Of a stretch of 64,000 nucleotides of DNA, positions 51,860 through 60,719 are shown in pieces. The stretch's first letter is position 1, and every line of letters begins with the position of its first letter. The stretch comes from Pedobacter sp014947265 (GTDB taxonomy: Bacteria; Bacteroidota; Bacteroidia; Sphingobacteriales; Sphingobacteriaceae): assembly GCF_014947265.1 (NCBI RefSeq), contig NZ_JADCNK010000004.1:186001-250000 (forward strand), given 5' to 3'. A program made the translations under genes and the position numbers. The notes under the pieces are model-generated. The model did no database searches and was not told the DNA's origin. It worked only from the letters and a program-made list of their open reading frames with translations.

Positions 51860-53839
51860 ATGGAAAATATATTGGCAAAACATGATCTGGCTGGCGGATA
51901 TTGCAACAGTTTAACCACTTATTCGAGGTATTTAACCCGGGAAGTAAACATTGGTGATATCGCATTGGGGGGGCACAATCCGATCCGTATACAATCGATG
52001 ACCACTACCGATACCATGGATACTTTGGGTACGGTAGAACAGACGATCCGCATGGTAGAATCGGGTTGCGAATATGTTCGCATCACCGCACCTAGCATTA
52101 AAGAAGCCGAAAATCTGGCTAATATTAAAAAAGAACTGCGTTTTCGAGGTTATAATGTGCCGCTAATTGCTGATATCCATTTTACACCAAATGCTGCCGA
52201 AATGGCCGCCAGGATTGTAGAAAAGGTGCGTGTTAACCCAGGTAACTACGCCGATAAAAAGAAATTCGAAAATATAGAATATACACAGGATGCTTATAAC
52301 GCAGAGCTGGCCAGGATTTACAAAAAGTTTATCCCTTTAGTTAAAATCTGTAAAGAGTATGGTACGGCCATGCGCATCGGTACCAATCATGGTTCATTAT
52401 CTGACAGGATTATGAGCCATTACGGCGATACACCCCGCGGAATGGTTGAATCGGCAATGGAGTTTATCCGCATGTGCGAAGACCAGAATTACTATAACCT
52501 GGTAATTTCGATGAAAGCCAGCAATACCCAGGTGATGGTTCAGGCTTATCGCTTACTGGTAGAAACCATGGCTAAAGAGGGCATGAATTATCCTTTGCAT
52601 TTAGGCGTTACAGAAGCTGGTGACGGCGAAGATGGCCGCATTAAATCGGCCGTTGGTATTGGAACTTTATTAGAAGATGGACTGGGCGATACCATTCGTG
52701 TTTCCCTAACCGAAGATCCTGAATTTGAAGCACCCGTAGCTAAAGCTTTGGCAGACCGCTATGCTTTGAGGAGTCCGAAGTCCGAAGTCGAAAATCCGGA
52801 GTCGATTAATTCACACCCAACGCCTCACGTCCCACGCCCAACTTACTCTCCTTATGAATACAACCGCCGCATTACCACTCCGGTTCAGCACATTGGTGGT
52901 GGTCACCATCCGGTTGTAATGATTGATGTTTCGAAAGAAAATTTAAAAGATCCTTACTTTTTAAGTTCGGTTGGTTATAACTATAGTGCAGGTTTAGATA
53001 AATATAACTTGGCCGATCAGGCTTGCGATTTAGCTTATTTAGGTGATAATTTACCTTCTTTCTCTTTTCCGGGAAATTTAAAACAGGTTTATAATTATCA
53101 AGCCTGGTTAAAACTTAACGATAAAAACAATTGCCATCCTTTATTTACGCTTGCAGAATATGATTCAGCGGATGTTAAAGATGAATTTTTGAATTTTTTA
53201 CAGATTGATTCAAAACAATTTAGCAATACAACAATTGCACAATTGGATAGTACGGTTGTTTTAATTCTAGAGACTTCTGCAATACATGGCATGGCCGAGC
53301 AAAGGGCCTTTTTTGTAGCCCTGCAAGAACAAAAAAATCAGGTTCCGATAATTATTAAAAGGACTTACCAGGATGCAGATGCTGATCATTTAATGCTTTA
53401 TGCCGCTACCGATATTGGTGCTTTATTTACTGATGGTTTTGGCGACGGCATATGGATTGACGCACAAGGGCAAAATCTCTCGTTGATCAACTCAACCAGT
53501 TTTGGAATTTTACAGGCAACACGTACACGCATCAGTAAAACAGAATATATTTCTTGCCCAAGTTGTGGAAGAACACTTTTCGATCTACAAGAAACCACAC
53601 AACTCATCCGATCGCGTACCGATCATTTAAAAGGTATCAAAATTGGTATCATGGGCTGTATTGTTAATGGTCCGGGCGAAATGGCTGATGCCGATTACGG
53701 TTATGTTGGCACCGGACCTGATAAAATTACTTTATACCGTGGTAAAGAGGTGGTAAAGAAAAATGTGACTACGGCTTATGCTTTGGATGAACTCATCGAT
53801 ATCATTAAAGGTGATGGAAACTGGGTAGAAAAGAATTAA
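51860..53839 (+). CDS. ispG: 4-hydroxy-3-methylbut-2-enyl diphosphate synthase (IspG/GcpE), long form
   Basis: A 659-residue iron-sulfur enzyme of the MEP isoprenoid pathway, converting MEcPP to HMBPP. The N-terminal TIM barrel (about 25-300, with VRVNPGNYADK and MRIGTNHGSLS) is followed by the extra middle domain found in plant and Bacteroidota enzymes (about 330-540) and the reductase domain with cluster ligands Cys566, Cys569, Cys600 and Glu607 (SCPSC, GCIVNGPGE). Residues about 304-330 are an extra linker, encoded in part by repeat words seen in intergenic DNA here. The stop is followed by a hairpin. Confidence 0.95.
   Translation: MENILAKHDLAGGYCNSLTTYSRYLTREVNIGDIALGGHNPIRIQSMTTTDTMDTLGTVEQTIRMVESGCEYVRITAPSIKEAENLANIKKELRFRGYNVPLIADIHFTPNAAEMAARIVEKVRVNPGNYADKKKFENIEYTQDAYNAELARIYKKFIPLVKICKEYGTAMRIGTNHGSLSDRIMSHYGDTPRGMVESAMEFIRMCEDQNYYNLVISMKASNTQVMVQAYRLLVETMAKEGMNYPLHLGVTEAGDGEDGRIKSAVGIGTLLEDGLGDTIRVSLTEDPEFEAPVAKALADRYALRSPKSEVENPESINSHPTPHVPRPTYSPYEYNRRITTPVQHIGGGHHPVVMIDVSKENLKDPYFLSSVGYNYSAGLDKYNLADQACDLAYLGDNLPSFSFPGNLKQVYNYQAWLKLNDKNNCHPLFTLAEYDSADVKDEFLNFLQIDSKQFSNTTIAQLDSTVVLILETSAIHGMAEQRAFFVALQEQKNQVPIIIKRTYQDADADHLMLYAATDIGALFTDGFGDGIWIDAQGQNLSLINSTSFGILQATRTRISKTEYISCPSCGRTLFDLQETTQLIRSRTDHLKGIKIGIMGCIVNGPGEMADADYGYVGTGPDKITLYRGKEVVKKNVTTAYALDELIDIIKGDGNWVEKN
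52769..52845. repeat. Word repeat inside ispG
   Basis: 52769-52803 is GGAGTCCGAAGTCCGAAGTC-like, matching 2413-2478 and 5603-5640. 52811-52845 is a second low-complexity stretch of CACCCAACGCCTCACG-type words. Frame is kept. The stretch lies between the TIM barrel and the middle domain. Confidence 0.75.
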
Positions 53840-53862
53840 TAGGAAAGAGGTTTAATAGCTCC

Positions 53863-53885
53863 GTGGTCTGTGCCTCACAGACCAC
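53863..53885. repeat. GTGGTCTGTG hairpin after ispG
   Basis: GTGGTCTGTG (53863-53872) and CACAGACCAC (53876-53885) pair perfectly around CCT. Compared with 26799-26822 two stem pairs are exchanged with both sides changed. Confidence 0.8.
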
Positions 53886-53999
53886 TATACTTTCATTTTT
53901 AGCGCAGCGAATAATCTATATCCTGGTAGCACCGAATTACAAACTATGGCGCCATTATCAATACTAGCATAGTTTTAACAGCACCAATATTCTCACAGC

Positions 54000-54026
54000 A
54001 GATTCTTCATTGCATTCAGAATGACA
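54000..54026. repeat. AGATTCTTC...CAGAATGACA hairpin
   Basis: A member of the AGA...TGACG/A family between ispG and mscS. Its stem pair T-A corresponds to C-G in the copy at 58849-58875. Confidence 0.75.
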
Positions 54027-54077
54027 AAGACCAGAGCAACATTAAATTTTCTGACCAATAAATACTAAATTGCCTAG

Positions 54078-55352
54078 ATGAATATCCCCGAGTTTCAATA
54101 CCTGTTTAGTGAACTTAGAAACGGGCTGGCTGGTAAAGGCTTTGTCGGTAGTGAACTTGTTTATTCTTATTTTTTCATCGGACTGGTAGGCGTTACGTTA
54201 TTCTTATTTATCACTATTTTTGTAACTCGACAGGCTTTTATCGTTGTCGTAAAAAGTGCCAAAACCAAATCCGATTGGCAAAAGGCGTTGTTCGAGTTTA
54301 GGGTTTTTAGGGCATTTGCCCTAATATTTGGAGCATACATTATTCATAATGTTGTTCCTTATCTTTTTATTGATTTTAAAAACGGGTTATTTTATGCTTT
54401 AATATTTGCTAAAATCTACATGGTTTTAGCTGTAATGTTTGCTGTAAATGCATTTCTGAATGCTTTGGTGTCCATTATGGAATCATCAAAGAAATATGCT
54501 GATAAGCCCATAAGGAGTTACAAACAGGTAGCCAAAATTGTGTTTTATATTGTTGGCTTCGTGTTAATTCTATCAATTATTCTAGGTGAATCACCCCTAT
54601 ATGTATTTGGTGGTTTCGGTGCCGTTACTGCTGTTTTTATCCTTGTTTTCAGAGACCCGATTTTAGGTTTTGTAGCTTCTGTACAAATGAGTGCCATCGA
54701 TCTGGTAAGGGTAGGCGATTGGATTACAGTAGAAAAATACGGCGCCGATGGCGAAGTAACAGAGATTAATTTAACTACCATTAAAGTACGTAACTGGGAT
54801 AAAACGGTAACCATTGTGCCTAGTTATGCTATTGTAAGTGAGTCGTTCAAAAATTGGCGTGCCATGGAAGAAAGTGAGGGCAGGAGGATTAAGCGCCACA
54901 TTAACATTAAAATTTCCAGTATTAAATTCTGCGATGAGGAACTGATCGGGAGGCTACAGAGCATCGATTTTTTAAAGGATTATCTGAAAGAAACTCAAAC
55001 TTTTATTGAACGTTATAACGCCGAAAATACGGTAAACCCAAATAACTTGGTTAACGGTCGCCACATGACCAATATTGGTACTTTCAGGGTTTATGCTGAA
55101 AAATACCTCGAAAGCAATCCGCATATCAATAAGGAACTCACCTTTATGGTACGCCAGTTACAGGCTACAGAAAACGGATTACCGATTGAAATTTATGTAT
55201 TCTCGAAAGAGAAAGGTTTAAAACGTTTTGAAGAAGTGGCTGCCGATATTTTTGACCACTTGTTGGCTGCGGTTCCCTATTTTGATTTGGAGATTTTCCA
55301 AAGCCCTAGTGGAAGTGATATGCGTAATTTTGTAAGGAGAGGGGATGATTAA
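54078..55352 (+). CDS. MscS-family mechanosensitive channel
   Basis: A 424-residue inner-membrane protein. Four to five helices lie at about 30-50, 75-95, 103-130 and 155-200. The pore-lining segment FGGFGAVTAVFILVFRDPILGFVASVQM is followed by the MscS beta domain, with VGDWITVEKYGADGEVTEINLTTIKVRNWDKTVTIVPSYAI (about 217-258) and a C-terminal alpha-beta domain to about 415. The extra N-terminal helices make it like YbdG. Such channels release solutes on osmotic downshock. It overlaps the convergent UPF0158 gene by four bases. Confidence 0.9.
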   Translation: MNIPEFQYLFSELRNGLAGKGFVGSELVYSYFFIGLVGVTLFLFITIFVTRQAFIVVVKSAKTKSDWQKALFEFRVFRAFALIFGAYIIHNVVPYLFIDFKNGLFYALIFAKIYMVLAVMFAVNAFLNALVSIMESSKKYADKPIRSYKQVAKIVFYIVGFVLILSIILGESPLYVFGGFGAVTAVFILVFRDPILGFVASVQMSAIDLVRVGDWITVEKYGADGEVTEINLTTIKVRNWDKTVTIVPSYAIVSESFKNWRAMEESEGRRIKRHINIKISSIKFCDEELIGRLQSIDFLKDYLKETQTFIERYNAENTVNPNNLVNGRHMTNIGTFRVYAEKYLESNPHINKELTFMVRQLQATENGLPIEIYVFSKEKGLKRFEEVAADIFDHLLAAVPYFDLEIFQSPSGSDMRNFVRRGDD

Positions 55353-55798
55353 TCATCCCCGGCGTTCTCTAGCATAATAATATCTTCAATCCTGTCCTTT
55401 ACATACTCAATCATTTTTTGATTTTTAAAATCAAACCACAGCTGTCGGTAATCTCCTGAATTATCTATTTCATATTTAAATTCTCTGAAAGGTTTTCTTT
55501 TATTAAGTGCCTCGATTAGTGTAACTTTTATCCGTGTATTATCGGGTAACTCATCTGTGAAATCTTTCATAAACCTAAAAGACTCAGTCGAATCTGGTTT
55601 TTCAATTTCCTTATACTCACTTGAATTTATTTTTAACTCTTTTATATCCTCGTCCCATGCATCATTGTCGGCAGGATCAAAGCCTTCGTCGTTTGGTATA
55701 AAAATCAGGCTGTTATTTTTAATGTTCCAGTGGCATACGAAACCGCAATCGATTGTGTCTGCAATTTCTTTAATTTGTTCTGAGGTTAAAGCAGTCAT
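55349..55798 (-). CDS. UPF0158-family protein
   Basis: A 149-residue acidic protein with no signal or membrane helix. The pattern LTSEQIKEIADTIDCGFVCHWNIKNNSLIFIPNDEGFD, later SFRFMKDFTDEL and KPFREFKYEIDNSGDYRQLWFDFKN, matches UPF0158, for which no function is known. It ends within the last codon region of the convergent mscS-like gene, overlapping by four bases, and lies nine bases after the hydrolase gene on its own strand, so it could be transcribed with it. Confidence 0.8.
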   Translation of the reverse strand: MTALTSEQIKEIADTIDCGFVCHWNIKNNSLIFIPNDEGFDPADNDAWDEDIKELKINSSEYKEIEKPDSTESFRFMKDFTDELPDNTRIKVTLIEALNKRKPFREFKYEIDNSGDYRQLWFDFKNQKMIEYVKDRIEDIIMLENAGDD

Positions 55799-55807
55799 AA
55801 CATTTAA

Positions 55808-56635
55808 TTATTCTTCCCCCAAAAATATCAAAACCTTTTCACCAACCTTAAACAAAAGCGGTGGTAAAGTTTCACTGGTATAAGGCTGCGTTGCACCATA
55901 CACGTGATTAGCACCTTCAATTTTAACCAACCTGCTGCCCGGATTGGCTTCTGCCAAAGTTTGTGCGGTTTCAAGAGGAACATTTACATCATCATCGCCA
56001 TGGATAATCAACCAGGGAATGTTTACCCTTTTTGCTGCATCTAAAATATTCAATGCAGCTGCATTTTCCTCTAAATCTTCCAATAAACTAACATTTAATG
56101 GCATCTGCTCTTTGGTACGGGCATTGGTGACGAATATTTTGCCGTTCTTTTTCCATTCTGCCTCCTGTTCTTTTTTCCACAGGCTGGCAAAATCGGCAAT
56201 GGCACTCCAGGTAATCAGTTTGTTGATCCTTAAATCGTTAGAAGCCTCTATGATGGATAAGCCACCGCCGCGGCTATGGCCGATCAAGTTTACCTTGGTG
56301 TCTTTACCGTAGGCTTTTTCGATAAAATCGAGTACCGCATTTACATCAAAAAGTTCTTTCGATACGGTATTACTGGCAAAGGCATCCATATCCGTTACGT
56401 CAATAGGATCATCAACAGGAACACCGCTATGTGATAAATTGAACTTGATGTAACGGTAACCATTGCCGGCAAAATGCCTGGCCACTAGATTATGAGCCCC
56501 CCAATCTTTAAAACCTTTAAAGCCATGTATAAAGAGTATGATGGGCGTATTTGGATTTTTTTCATCAAAAGTGATGTCGCCGATAATTAATTTTCCGTCA
56601 GCACCGCTAAGGCTAAAATTGTTTTGTGTAATCAT
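55808..56635 (-). CDS. Alpha/beta hydrolase
   Basis: A 275-residue hydrolase. The oxyanion loop HGFKGFKDWG is at 37-46, the nucleophile elbow GHSRGG at 119-124 with Ser121, the acid in HGDDDVNVP near 216-224 and the histidine in GANHVYG near 252. The fold resembles dienelactone-hydrolase or serine aminopeptidase-like esterases. Substrate unknown; no signal peptide, so probably cytosolic. The start is ATG at 56635. The following UPF0158 gene is nine bases away, suggesting a two-gene transcript. Confidence 0.87.
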   Translation of the reverse strand: MITQNNFSLSGADGKLIIGDITFDEKNPNTPIILFIHGFKGFKDWGAHNLVARHFAGNGYRYIKFNLSHSGVPVDDPIDVTDMDAFASNTVSKELFDVNAVLDFIEKAYGKDTKVNLIGHSRGGGLSIIEASNDLRINKLITWSAIADFASLWKKEQEAEWKKNGKIFVTNARTKEQMPLNVSLLEDLEENAAALNILDAAKRVNIPWLIIHGDDDVNVPLETAQTLAEANPGSRLVKIEGANHVYGATQPYTSETLPPLLFKVGEKVLIFLGEE

Positions 56636-57030
56636 AGTTTAAAGGAATTGGTATAAAATATAAACCTACAAAATCTAATTTTGTTGTATTTGGGATAGTA
56701 AGAAACTGATTACAACTTTTAGTATAATAGCCCTGATGGAAATGGAAATCCCTTTTGGAACCGATGAATTGTTGTTTAAAGATTTTATCCAAAAGGATTG
56801 CAATGTACAGCAGGACAGTACCTTTCCCAATTGCACTGGCATTGCGCTTCAAAAAAAGCATATTATTTTAATAGGGCCTGTTTAAAAATTAAATAAAATT
56901 AATTCGTATGTCAGTCTGAGCGTAGTCGAAGACCATTTTAACACATTAATAAAATCAATCCATTACGCTCATCGTGAAAGCAAAAGGCTATGTAATATTT
57001 GCTATAAAAATTAAACAGCCTAATAATACC
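56636..57030. other. 395-base gap with a small unproven reading frame and one hairpin repeat
   Basis: A 49-codon plus-strand frame, 56736-56885, starts MEMEIPFGTDELLFKDFIQK. It has no recognisable family or promoter, and may be chance or a gene remnant. An AGA...TGACA-type hairpin lies at 56909-56934 (TGTCAGTCTGAG...CGAAGACC). Nothing else was seen. Confidence 0.4.
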
Positions 57031-57414
57031 TTATTCTTTTGTGTAATAATACGATGCCCAGCCAATAAGCAACAACTGAAGTGGCAACCTCGCCCACGCT
57101 ATAAATGGCGTTACCAGCATTTCACCCAATATAAAAGGTGCCTTTTGGATCATGTAGATGTGCGCAGGCATAAAGGCAATTAACATCATGATAATCAGTA
57201 CAGCGGCCAGCTTTCTAGTCTTCTTAATCAATAATAAAAAACCGAAAACGATTTCTAATACTCCGGAAAAATAAATTAAAAATCCATGTGCAGGCAACCA
57301 TTTTGGCATGATGCCGTAATAGACTGTAGTGGATAAAAAATGGTTACATCCTGCCAGAACGTAGAAAAGGGCATAAACCCAGAGAAAAAATTTATAAATT
57401 GGTCTGTTTATCAT
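57031..57414 (-). CDS. DoxX-like small membrane protein
   Basis: A 127-residue protein with four hydrophobic helices at about 8-28, 43-63, 66-88 and 104-122. ALFYVLAGCNHF near 15-26 and FSGVLEIVFGFLLLI near 48-62 are the DoxX-type turns. DoxX-like proteins are membrane proteins of varied or unknown roles, some linked to redox stress. The gene is divergent from hemA, with about 135 bases between starts. Confidence 0.8.
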   Translation of the reverse strand: MINRPIYKFFLWVYALFYVLAGCNHFLSTTVYYGIMPKWLPAHGFLIYFSGVLEIVFGFLLLIKKTRKLAAVLIIMMLIAFMPAHIYMIQKAPFILGEMLVTPFIAWARLPLQLLLIGWASYYYTKE

Positions 57415-57511
57415 GATCGATATATAGTTTAATCTTAGAGGGTTGTTATTTAAAACCGTTCTAAATTGATGTAAATTACAGGTTAATGACAGTCACATGC
57501 CTTCACCATGT

Positions 57512-57519
57512 TACTTTTG
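57512..57519 (+). promoter_or_regulatory. Possible hemA -7 promoter element
   Basis: TACTTTTG fits TAnnTTTG; the TTG start of hemA is 31 bases further on. No matching -33 element was found. Confidence 0.35.
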
Positions 57520-57549
57520 TATCCCGATAATAGTTAATAACGGAAGCAC

Positions 57550-58776
57550 TTGGAATATTTAAAAGTAATAGCTTTTACGCATCACCACATCGACCTGAAA
57601 TCTTTAGGGAAATTAGTTATTTGTGATCAGAGTTTAGATAGCAGGTTGAAGAATGTTCAGGCAGAACTTCCCGTTAGCGAAATTTTCTATATCGGAACCT
57701 GTAATCGCGTGGAGTTTGTTTTTCTTACCAAAGAGAAAACCGACAAGGAATTTGTAACCAGGTTTCTTACTGTTTTAGACATGGGATTGCCTCCTGAATT
57801 TATGGAGCGTTTCCTGGATAATGTTACGGTATACGAAAACGAAGAAGCTTTTAACCATTTGCTCAGAACATCATGTTCTTTAGAGAGTTTGGTAGTTGGC
57901 GAAAAGGAAATCCTTGCACAAATCCGTAAAGCTTACGAAAACTGCCGTGATGCTGGTTTTACCGGCGATTACATGCGGATGATTATGGATCGTGTTGTTA
58001 AAACTGCAAAAGAAGTTTACACGCATACCAATATTTCGAAAAATCCGGTTTCTGTTGTTTCATTGGCCTACCGCAAACTAAAAGAGTTAAATATGTGTGG
58101 CAACTCGCGGATCTTAATTATTGGCGCGGGCGAAACCAATCAGAATATAGCAAAATACCTCAACAAACATAAATACTCCAATTTTTCAATTTTCAACCGT
58201 ACGCTTTCTAAGGGCGAATCTTTGGCAGGAGAGCTGGGTGGTAAGGCTTATCCTTTGGCAGCACTTGAAGATTTTAATGAAGGATTTGATGTGATCATTA
58301 CCTGTACGGGTTCAACCGAGGCGATTATTGACGAAGCTTTATACGCTAAATTGTTAAATGGCGATCAGGGCAAAAAGGTAATAGTCGATTTAGCCATTCC
58401 AAATGATGTTACACCTGCAGTAATCCATAACAATCCTGTACATTATATTGAAGTCGAATCGCTGAAAGAGGTGGCACGCAAAAATATCCAGGAACGTTAT
58501 AATGAACTGGTGCATGCCGAAGAAATTATCAGCAATAACATTACCGAATTTTTCTCTGTTTTAAAACAGCGCCGAATCGAACTAGCAATGCAAGAAGTGC
58601 CAAGAAAGATTAAAGAAATCAAAAATACAGCCATAAATGGCGTGTTTGCAGATGAAATTGGTCAAATGGATGAAGCCTCGCGTGAAGTTTTAGAACGTGT
58701 AATGAACTACATGGAGAAAAAATACATCAGCGTTCCGATGGTAATGGCTAAAGAAATTTTGGTTAATCAATCTTAA
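57550..58776 (+). CDS. hemA: Glutamyl-tRNA reductase
   Basis: A 408-residue NADPH enzyme that reduces glutamyl-tRNA to glutamate-1-semialdehyde, the committed step of C5 heme synthesis. The catalytic Cys51 is in GTCNRVEF; SLESLVVGEKEILAQIRKAY near 110-130 and the Rossmann GAGETNQNIAKYL near 192 follow, with a C-terminal dimer helix region. The start is TTG at 57550: an in-frame stop lies three codons before, and no ATG precedes the catalytic Cys. HemL, which uses the product, is encoded 3.2 kb downstream on the same strand. Confidence 0.95.
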   Translation: MEYLKVIAFTHHHIDLKSLGKLVICDQSLDSRLKNVQAELPVSEIFYIGTCNRVEFVFLTKEKTDKEFVTRFLTVLDMGLPPEFMERFLDNVTVYENEEAFNHLLRTSCSLESLVVGEKEILAQIRKAYENCRDAGFTGDYMRMIMDRVVKTAKEVYTHTNISKNPVSVVSLAYRKLKELNMCGNSRILIIGAGETNQNIAKYLNKHKYSNFSIFNRTLSKGESLAGELGGKAYPLAALEDFNEGFDVIITCTGSTEAIIDEALYAKLLNGDQGKKVIVDLAIPNDVTPAVIHNNPVHYIEVESLKEVARKNIQERYNELVHAEEIISNNITEFFSVLKQRRIELAMQEVPRKIKEIKNTAINGVFADEIGQMDEASREVLERVMNYMEKKYISVPMVMAKEILVNQS

Positions 58777-59138
58777 GGTTTAACCGCAAAGATCGCTAAG
58801 TTTAGCGCACAAAGAACACCAATTTCAGTTTTTATCATTCTTCGGTTGTGTCATCCTGAATGAAATGAAGGATCTTTCTTTTACCAGGCATTTCCCATAA
58901 CGAATTTCTTATCATTATACTGGAGGATAGTGAATTCGGGTATTGTCACCTGACTTAGCCTATCAAAGGGATTAATGTAAGATGGTAACATCTTACACCA
59001 CGAATAGGATAAACTAGTCTCCTAATGTCACAGAAATCCTTTAAATTATCTCTTCTGTAACCTCACTGTCTCATTTTTAAACAATTCATGGTATAAACCA
59101 CTAATTAAATTAAATTTGCAACTCATTTAACCTTTATA
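58777..59138. other. 362-base gap between hemA and hemCD with two hairpin repeats
   Basis: Contains an AGA...TGACA-type hairpin at 58849-58875 (TGTCATCCTGAA...GAAGGATCT), a GGTAACATC hairpin at 58976-58997 (TGTAAGATG/CATCTTACA) and the hemCD promoter region. No gene is seen. Confidence 0.7.
59111..59118 (+). promoter_or_regulatory. hemCD -7 promoter element
   Basis: TAAATTTG fits TAnnTTTG exactly; the GTG start is 20 bases beyond. Together with the 362-base gap this suggests that hemCD has its own promoter. Confidence 0.45.
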
Positions 59139-60719
59139 GTGAAGAAATTAACCATTGGAACACGCGGTAGCGACCTGGCTTTATGGCAGGCAAATCATAT
59201 AAAAAATGAATTGTCTGTAATTGGAATAGAAGCAGAAATAAAAATCATTAAAACTCAGGGCGACAAAATCCTGAATTTAAGATTAGATAAACTGGAAGGC
59301 AAAGGCTTTTTTACCAAAGAATTGGAAGAAGAACTTTTGGGTGGAACAATTGATCTGGCTGTACATTGCCTTAAAGATTTACCCACTACACATCCCGAAG
59401 GATTAATTATCGCGGCTTTACCACCAAGAGAGGAAGCAAGTGAATATCTTTTGATTTTAAAAGATTGTGTAGATGTTTCGCAAAAGCTATCGTTAAAAAA
59501 AGGTGCTATGGTTGGTACTTCATCCAATCGCCGTAAAGCCCAGCTATTGGGCTTACGTCCTGATTTAGAGGTTGAGGATCTCCGTGGGAATGTACCCACC
59601 CGTATCCAAAAGCTCCGTGATGAAGATTACGATGCCATTCTGATTGCAAAAGCTGGTGTTAAGCGCTTAAATCTTGATGTGAGTGATTTACATGTGGAAG
59701 AATTGGAAACCACTGAGTTTATTCCTGCTCCCGCACAAGGCGCTTTAGCCATTCAGATCAGGGAAAACGATACTGAACTTTTTGATGCACTGCAAAAACT
59801 GCATGATCCGGAGACCGCGGAAACAGTAAACTTAGAACGTAAGGTTTTAAATCTTTTTGAAGGTGGCTGCCACATGCCTTTAGGCTGTTATTGCAGAAAG
59901 GAAAACGGAAAATTCGAAATTTGGACTTCAAAAGCCGAAACCGCTGACCATTTTCCTGAGCGTTTGTTTTTGCGTGCAGAAAGTACCGAAGGTTTAGCAG
60001 AAAAAATTGTAAGCAAATTTAATGCAGAAAGAAAGAAGCCAGCAAAGGTTTTCATTTCACGGGAAATCGGCGAGCACAGTTATTTCCGTAGGGCATTAGA
60101 AAATAATAATATTGAAATAGAAGGACGTTCATTAATTCGGACGTTCCCGATAGTAACTGTTTTAGATCAGTTTATCTTGAAGCATGTAGACTGGGTTTTC
60201 TTCAGTAGCCGCAACAGCGTTGAATATTTTTTCAACTTAAAACCGGTACTGCCAAAGAAAACAAAGTTTGGTGTGGTGGGAAGAGGTTCAGAAGATGCTT
60301 TACGTAAATTTAATCATGTTGCTGATTTTGTTGGTGAAAGTGGCGATATTACTGAAGTAGCTGAAGATTTTGCAAAATTGGTTAGCGGTCAGCAAATATT
60401 GTTTCCAAGAGCACAGGATTCTTTGCAGTCTATTCAGAAATCATTACCAGCCGATGCTAAAATAATCGATCTGCCAATTTATGAAACGGTAATTGAAGAA
60501 GATATCGATCAGAGTTATGCTGATGTGCTCATTTTTACCAGCCCTTCAAATGTTGATGCATATTTTGCTGATAATTTATTGGAGCCAGAGCAACAGGTAA
60601 TTGCTATTGGAAACTCTACAGGTAAGAAGTTTGATGAAATGGGCGTGAATTATACTTTGCCATACTCGCCTGATGAAATTGGATTGGCTGAAGCAGTTTT
60701 TGGAATAGAAGTAAGGTAG
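59139..60719 (+). CDS. hemCD: Fused hydroxymethylbilane synthase / uroporphyrinogen-III synthase
   Basis: A 526-residue fusion. Residues 1 to about 300 are HemC: IGTRGSDLALWQA at 6-18, GKGFFTKELEEELL, AVHCLKDLP near 78-86, VGTSSNRRKAQL near 126-137, and Cys244 (EGGCHMPLG), which carries the dipyrromethane cofactor. Residues about 300-526 are HemD, with VFISREIGEHSYF at its start and IFTSPSNVDAYF near 465. The fusion joins four porphobilinogens and closes the ring in one chain. The start is GTG at 59139; the only upstream frame to the stop has no ATG. The stop codon lies in a word repeat. Confidence 0.95.
   Translation: MKKLTIGTRGSDLALWQANHIKNELSVIGIEAEIKIIKTQGDKILNLRLDKLEGKGFFTKELEEELLGGTIDLAVHCLKDLPTTHPEGLIIAALPPREEASEYLLILKDCVDVSQKLSLKKGAMVGTSSNRRKAQLLGLRPDLEVEDLRGNVPTRIQKLRDEDYDAILIAKAGVKRLNLDVSDLHVEELETTEFIPAPAQGALAIQIRENDTELFDALQKLHDPETAETVNLERKVLNLFEGGCHMPLGCYCRKENGKFEIWTSKAETADHFPERLFLRAESTEGLAEKIVSKFNAERKKPAKVFISREIGEHSYFRRALENNNIEIEGRSLIRTFPIVTVLDQFILKHVDWVFFSSRNSVEYFFNLKPVLPKKTKFGVVGRGSEDALRKFNHVADFVGESGDITEVAEDFAKLVSGQQILFPRAQDSLQSIQKSLPADAKIIDLPIYETVIEEDIDQSYADVLIFTSPSNVDAYFADNLLEPEQQVIAIGNSTGKKFDEMGVNYTLPYSPDEIGLAEAVFGIEVR

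Noticed and set aside
56613..56861. 82-codon minus-strand frame before the hydrolase gene
   Set aside because: Overlaps the hydrolase start in another frame and has no family or membrane pattern.
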